The notes under the pieces: model-generated | What the model was told of the DNA's origin: nothing | The model's database searches: none | The model's input: only the letters and a program-made list of their open reading frames with translations | Shown: positions 62,283 to 64,000 of the stretch, one piece after another | Position numbering within the stretch: the stretch's first letter is position 1 | Layout of the letters: every line of letters starts with the position of its first letter | Source of the DNA: an uncultured Gammaproteobacteria bacterium | Lineage (GTDB): Bacteria; Pseudomonadota; Gammaproteobacteria; Pseudomonadales; Ketobacteraceae | Assembly: GCA_913063125.1 (NCBI GenBank) | Contig: CAJXZM010000004.1 | Location: 1 to 64,000, forward strand | Direction of reading: 5' to 3' | DNA length: 64,000 bases | Translations under genes and position numbers: made by a program

Positions 62283-63326
62283 ATGACTTCAGCCGAAGGG
62301 TTTGGTTGCGCAACTAAAATATTGGTGACGGGGGGGGCGGGTTTTATCGGCTCCCATGTGGTAAAAATCTTATTAGAGCGGTATAACGTGCCTGTTAGGG
62401 TGATGCACCTGCCCAACGATAATATGATTAACCTACGGGGTTTGGATGTAGAGCTGGTTTCTGGCGATATAACTTCTTTAAAAGATGTCAGTGCGGCAGT
62501 GGAAGGCTGTGACGTTGTATTTCACTTGGCTGCGGTATATGCATTGTGGCTGCCAGATATGACGCTGATGGATCGTGTAAATATTGGCGGTACTCGTTTG
62601 TTGTTTGAAGAGTGTGTAAAGCAGGGTGTGAAACGTGTGGTATATACCAGTTCATTTGCACGCTTTGCAGGTCAAGGGTTGGATGCTACGTGTGATGAAA
62701 CATCCCCTTTTAAGCTTGGCTGTAGTTACTATTCACGGACAAAATATGAGTCCCATCAACTGGCAGAGCTCTACGCAAAGAGAGGGCTAGATGTGGTTAT
62801 TGTTAATCCTGCGTGTCCTCTTGGACCTGGGGATTATGGCCCAACACCAACCGGGCGAGTAATTGCGGATGCGTTTAATTTACCCGTGACTATGGGAGTT
62901 CATACGGTATCGAACTATATCGATGTTAGAGATTGTGCGATGGGGCATGTGTTGGCCTTAGAGAAGGGGGTAACTGGGGAGAGTTATATTTTGGGGGATA
63001 ATAATGTCAGTCACCCAGATCTAATGCGTAGCTTACAGAAAGTTGTTGGTTTAAAACGTCCCTTGATCACTGTATCACCAAACGCATTGTATCCATTGGC
63101 ATACTTGATCGAAGCACATGCTAAGTATGTGACACATAAAGCGCCATTCATGACACGGGTAGAGTTAGAGATTTCTAATGCGGGTTTGATAGCCGATCCA
63201 AATAAGGCCAAGAGTGAGTTGGGGTTGCCTAGTCGCCCTATTGAAGAGACCTTGCGTGATGCGATTAGTTGGTTCGTTCAGAATGGCTATATCACGAATA
63301 AACAGGTGTGTCGTAAATTTGAATAG
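62283..63326 (+). CDS. NAD-dependent epimerase/dehydratase, HpnA-like
   Basis: 347 residues from the ATG at 62283, set by a strong AAGGAGGG; an upstream GTG has no such site. Extended SDR fold: TGGAGFIGSHVVK, LDVELVSGDITSL, FHLAAVYALWLPD, and the active-site Tyr/Lys in YYSRTKYESH. LWLPD and the sugar-epimerase pattern resemble HpnA, a hopanoid-associated sugar epimerase; no other hopanoid gene is in the window, so that role is tentative. Confidence 0.85.
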   Translation: MTSAEGFGCATKILVTGGAGFIGSHVVKILLERYNVPVRVMHLPNDNMINLRGLDVELVSGDITSLKDVSAAVEGCDVVFHLAAVYALWLPDMTLMDRVNIGGTRLLFEECVKQGVKRVVYTSSFARFAGQGLDATCDETSPFKLGCSYYSRTKYESHQLAELYAKRGLDVVIVNPACPLGPGDYGPTPTGRVIADAFNLPVTMGVHTVSNYIDVRDCAMGHVLALEKGVTGESYILGDNNVSHPDLMRSLQKVVGLKRPLITVSPNALYPLAYLIEAHAKYVTHKAPFMTRVELEISNAGLIADPNKAKSELGLPSRPIEETLRDAISWFVQNGYITNKQVCRKFE

Positions 63327-63405
63327 GGAAATACCGCCACAGCTTGGTTAATTGTATAGTAACTTGCTGGTTTTTAAGGTTTTTTGTGTTTATTTAAATA
63401 AGGGG

Positions 63406-63434
63406 TTGACGGAGGGGGTGTGAATCAATATTAT
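63406..63434 (+). promoter_or_regulatory. Sigma-70 promoter of tRNA-Gly
   Basis: TTGACG (63406-63411), 17-base spacer, TATTAT (63429-63434), then a GC-rich discriminator (CGCCTCG) before the tRNA at 63461. Both hexamers are identical to those of the tRNA-fMet promoter. Confidence 0.85.
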
Positions 63435-63460
63435 TCGCCTCGTCTTCAGGATGAAGTGTT

Positions 63461-63536
<76 letters not shown>

Positions 63537-63544
63537 AATTATAA

Positions 63545-63576
63545 AGGTCGTTACTTTCGGGTAACGGCCTTTTTTG
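63545..63576 (+). terminator. Intrinsic terminator after tRNA-Gly
   Basis: Ten-base arms (63545-63554 AGGTCGTTAC, 63561-63570 GTAACGGCCT, one G-T pair) with a 6-base loop, followed by a T-run. The T-run is itself the first unit of a tandem repeat. Confidence 0.9.
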
Positions 63577-63619
63577 TGTCTTTTTTGTGTCTTTTTTGTG
63601 TCTTTTTTGTGTCTTTTTT
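63570..63619 (+). repeat. Eleven-base tandem repeat of a T-rich terminator tail
   Basis: Four full copies of TTTTTTGTGTC (63570-63613) plus a partial fifth (63614-63619), all directly after the tRNA-Gly terminator stem. Each copy has a six-T run. Confidence 0.97.
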
Positions 63620-63633
63620 ATTTTCGAATATAT

Positions 63634-63657
63634 AAAAAAAGCCTGCAGAGCAGGCTT
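63634..63657 (-). terminator. Intrinsic terminator of the minus-strand MMPL gene
   Basis: Arms AAGCCTGC (63639-63646) and GCAGGCTT (63650-63657), three-base loop, followed on the minus strand by seven T. It is 35 bases past the transporter stop. Confidence 0.85.
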
Positions 63658-63691
63658 ATGAGTTGGCACAATAATATTTTTAGATAATGCG

Positions 63692-64000
63692 TTAGACGGG
63701 CTCTTCCTCTTTTTGTTCCTTGGTTTTTTTAGGATTTGTTGAGCGTGTTGGTGTTAAACGTGATGTTGGCGGTGCTGTAGTGGGTATCTCTGTAGTAGTG
63801 ATATCTACATTTATGTGTGTAGGTGCCTGCTTCTCAAATCGCTTTGATAACGCATCAAGCTTCATTAACATTCCCGGCAAGAATAGAAAGTCAAAAGCGA
63901 TAGCGATTAGAATGGTTAGAGCGACCATGACACCTAGTGTGGAGTTAACAGTGAAGTCAGACCAGTAGAGTGTTGCAAAACCTAACGCCAAAACAAACGT
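63692..64000 (-). CDS. MMPL/RND transporter, C-terminal part, cut by the window end
   Basis: The last 102 codons of a gene whose start lies beyond base 64000. The end of an SSD-like bundle is visible: DFTVNSTLGVMVALTILIAI, then DFLFLPGMLMKLD, typical of the C-terminus of MMPL/RND proteins. A polar tail of about 50 residues follows, rich in Thr, Pro, Lys and Glu (TTTEIPTTAPPTSRL, KKTKEQKEEE). The open frame reaches the edge. Cargo is unknown. Confidence 0.85.
   Translation of the reverse strand, partial: TFVLALGFATLYWSDFTVNSTLGVMVALTILIAIAFDFLFLPGMLMKLDALSKRFEKQAPTHINVDITTTEIPTTAPPTSRLTPTRSTNPKKTKEQKEEEPV

Overview
The window looks like chromosomal DNA of a free-living, probably marine, aerobic gammaproteobacterium. 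I infer this from the gene families, such as YfbR, RimO, YegD, Bfr/Bfd, DUF6502/DUF5666, 7TMR-DISM kinases and a CzcCBA pump. A moderately AT-rich base composition and gammaproteobacterial-type tRNA-fMet and tRNA-Gly(GCC) agree with it. Cellvibrionales or Alteromonadales-like is my best guess; no marker in the window fixes the genus. There is no rRNA, integrase, transposase or CRISPR array.

Layout. 1-5.8 kb: the end of a chemotaxis operon (CHASE3-type receptor, cheW, cheR, cheD, cheB, and a receptor-like protein with no periplasmic sensor); cheA and cheY are not in view. 6-13.8 kb: a giant DUF2339 membrane protein, a 7TMR-DISM hybrid histidine kinase, an AraC regulator, a PEBP-family protein and a small membrane protein. 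13.8-23.2 kb: a divergent locus of poorly characterised families. DUF6502 and DUF5666 lie on the minus strand. On the plus strand are a 1229-residue cytochrome-like lipoprotein with four CxxCH sites and two Asp/Ala repeat linkers, a Tat-exported DUF1501 protein, a DUF4266 lipoprotein and a DUF3570 barrel. This is the best candidate for an undescribed multi-protein system, probably extracytoplasmic redox or substrate processing.

23-33 kb: small hypotheticals, a membrane-anchored esterase, and a heavy-metal efflux operon (two small exported proteins, CzcC, CzcB with a His-rich region, CzcA). 33-39 kb: a GlxA-type regulator divergent from an MMPL transporter plus hydrolase pair, then a diguanylate cyclase. 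39-43 kb: an SDR-SCP2 fusion and an iron-storage locus (bfd and two bacterioferritins with complementary active-site and haem-ligand losses). 42.7-46.4 kb: an orphan 3TM holin, a DMP19-like protein, a PhaC-like protein with Ser in place of Cys, yfbR and a uracil-DNA glycosylase.

46.6-51.9 kb: initiator tRNA, a bacterial cereblon-like CULT-domain protein, a phasin-like protein, and a two-step lysine-degradation pair (lysine 6-dehydrogenase-like plus ALDH7) followed by an ABM monooxygenase-like protein. 51.9-64 kb: an MMPL/RND transporter, a second 7TMR-DISM hybrid kinase with two receiver domains, an MsrA-MsrB lipoprotein, rimO, a CBU_0592-type membrane protein, yegD, an HpnA-like epimerase, tRNA-Gly with a tandemly repeated U-tract behind it, and the C-terminus of another MMPL transporter cut by the window end.

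All family calls come from reading motifs in the translations; no database search was run.
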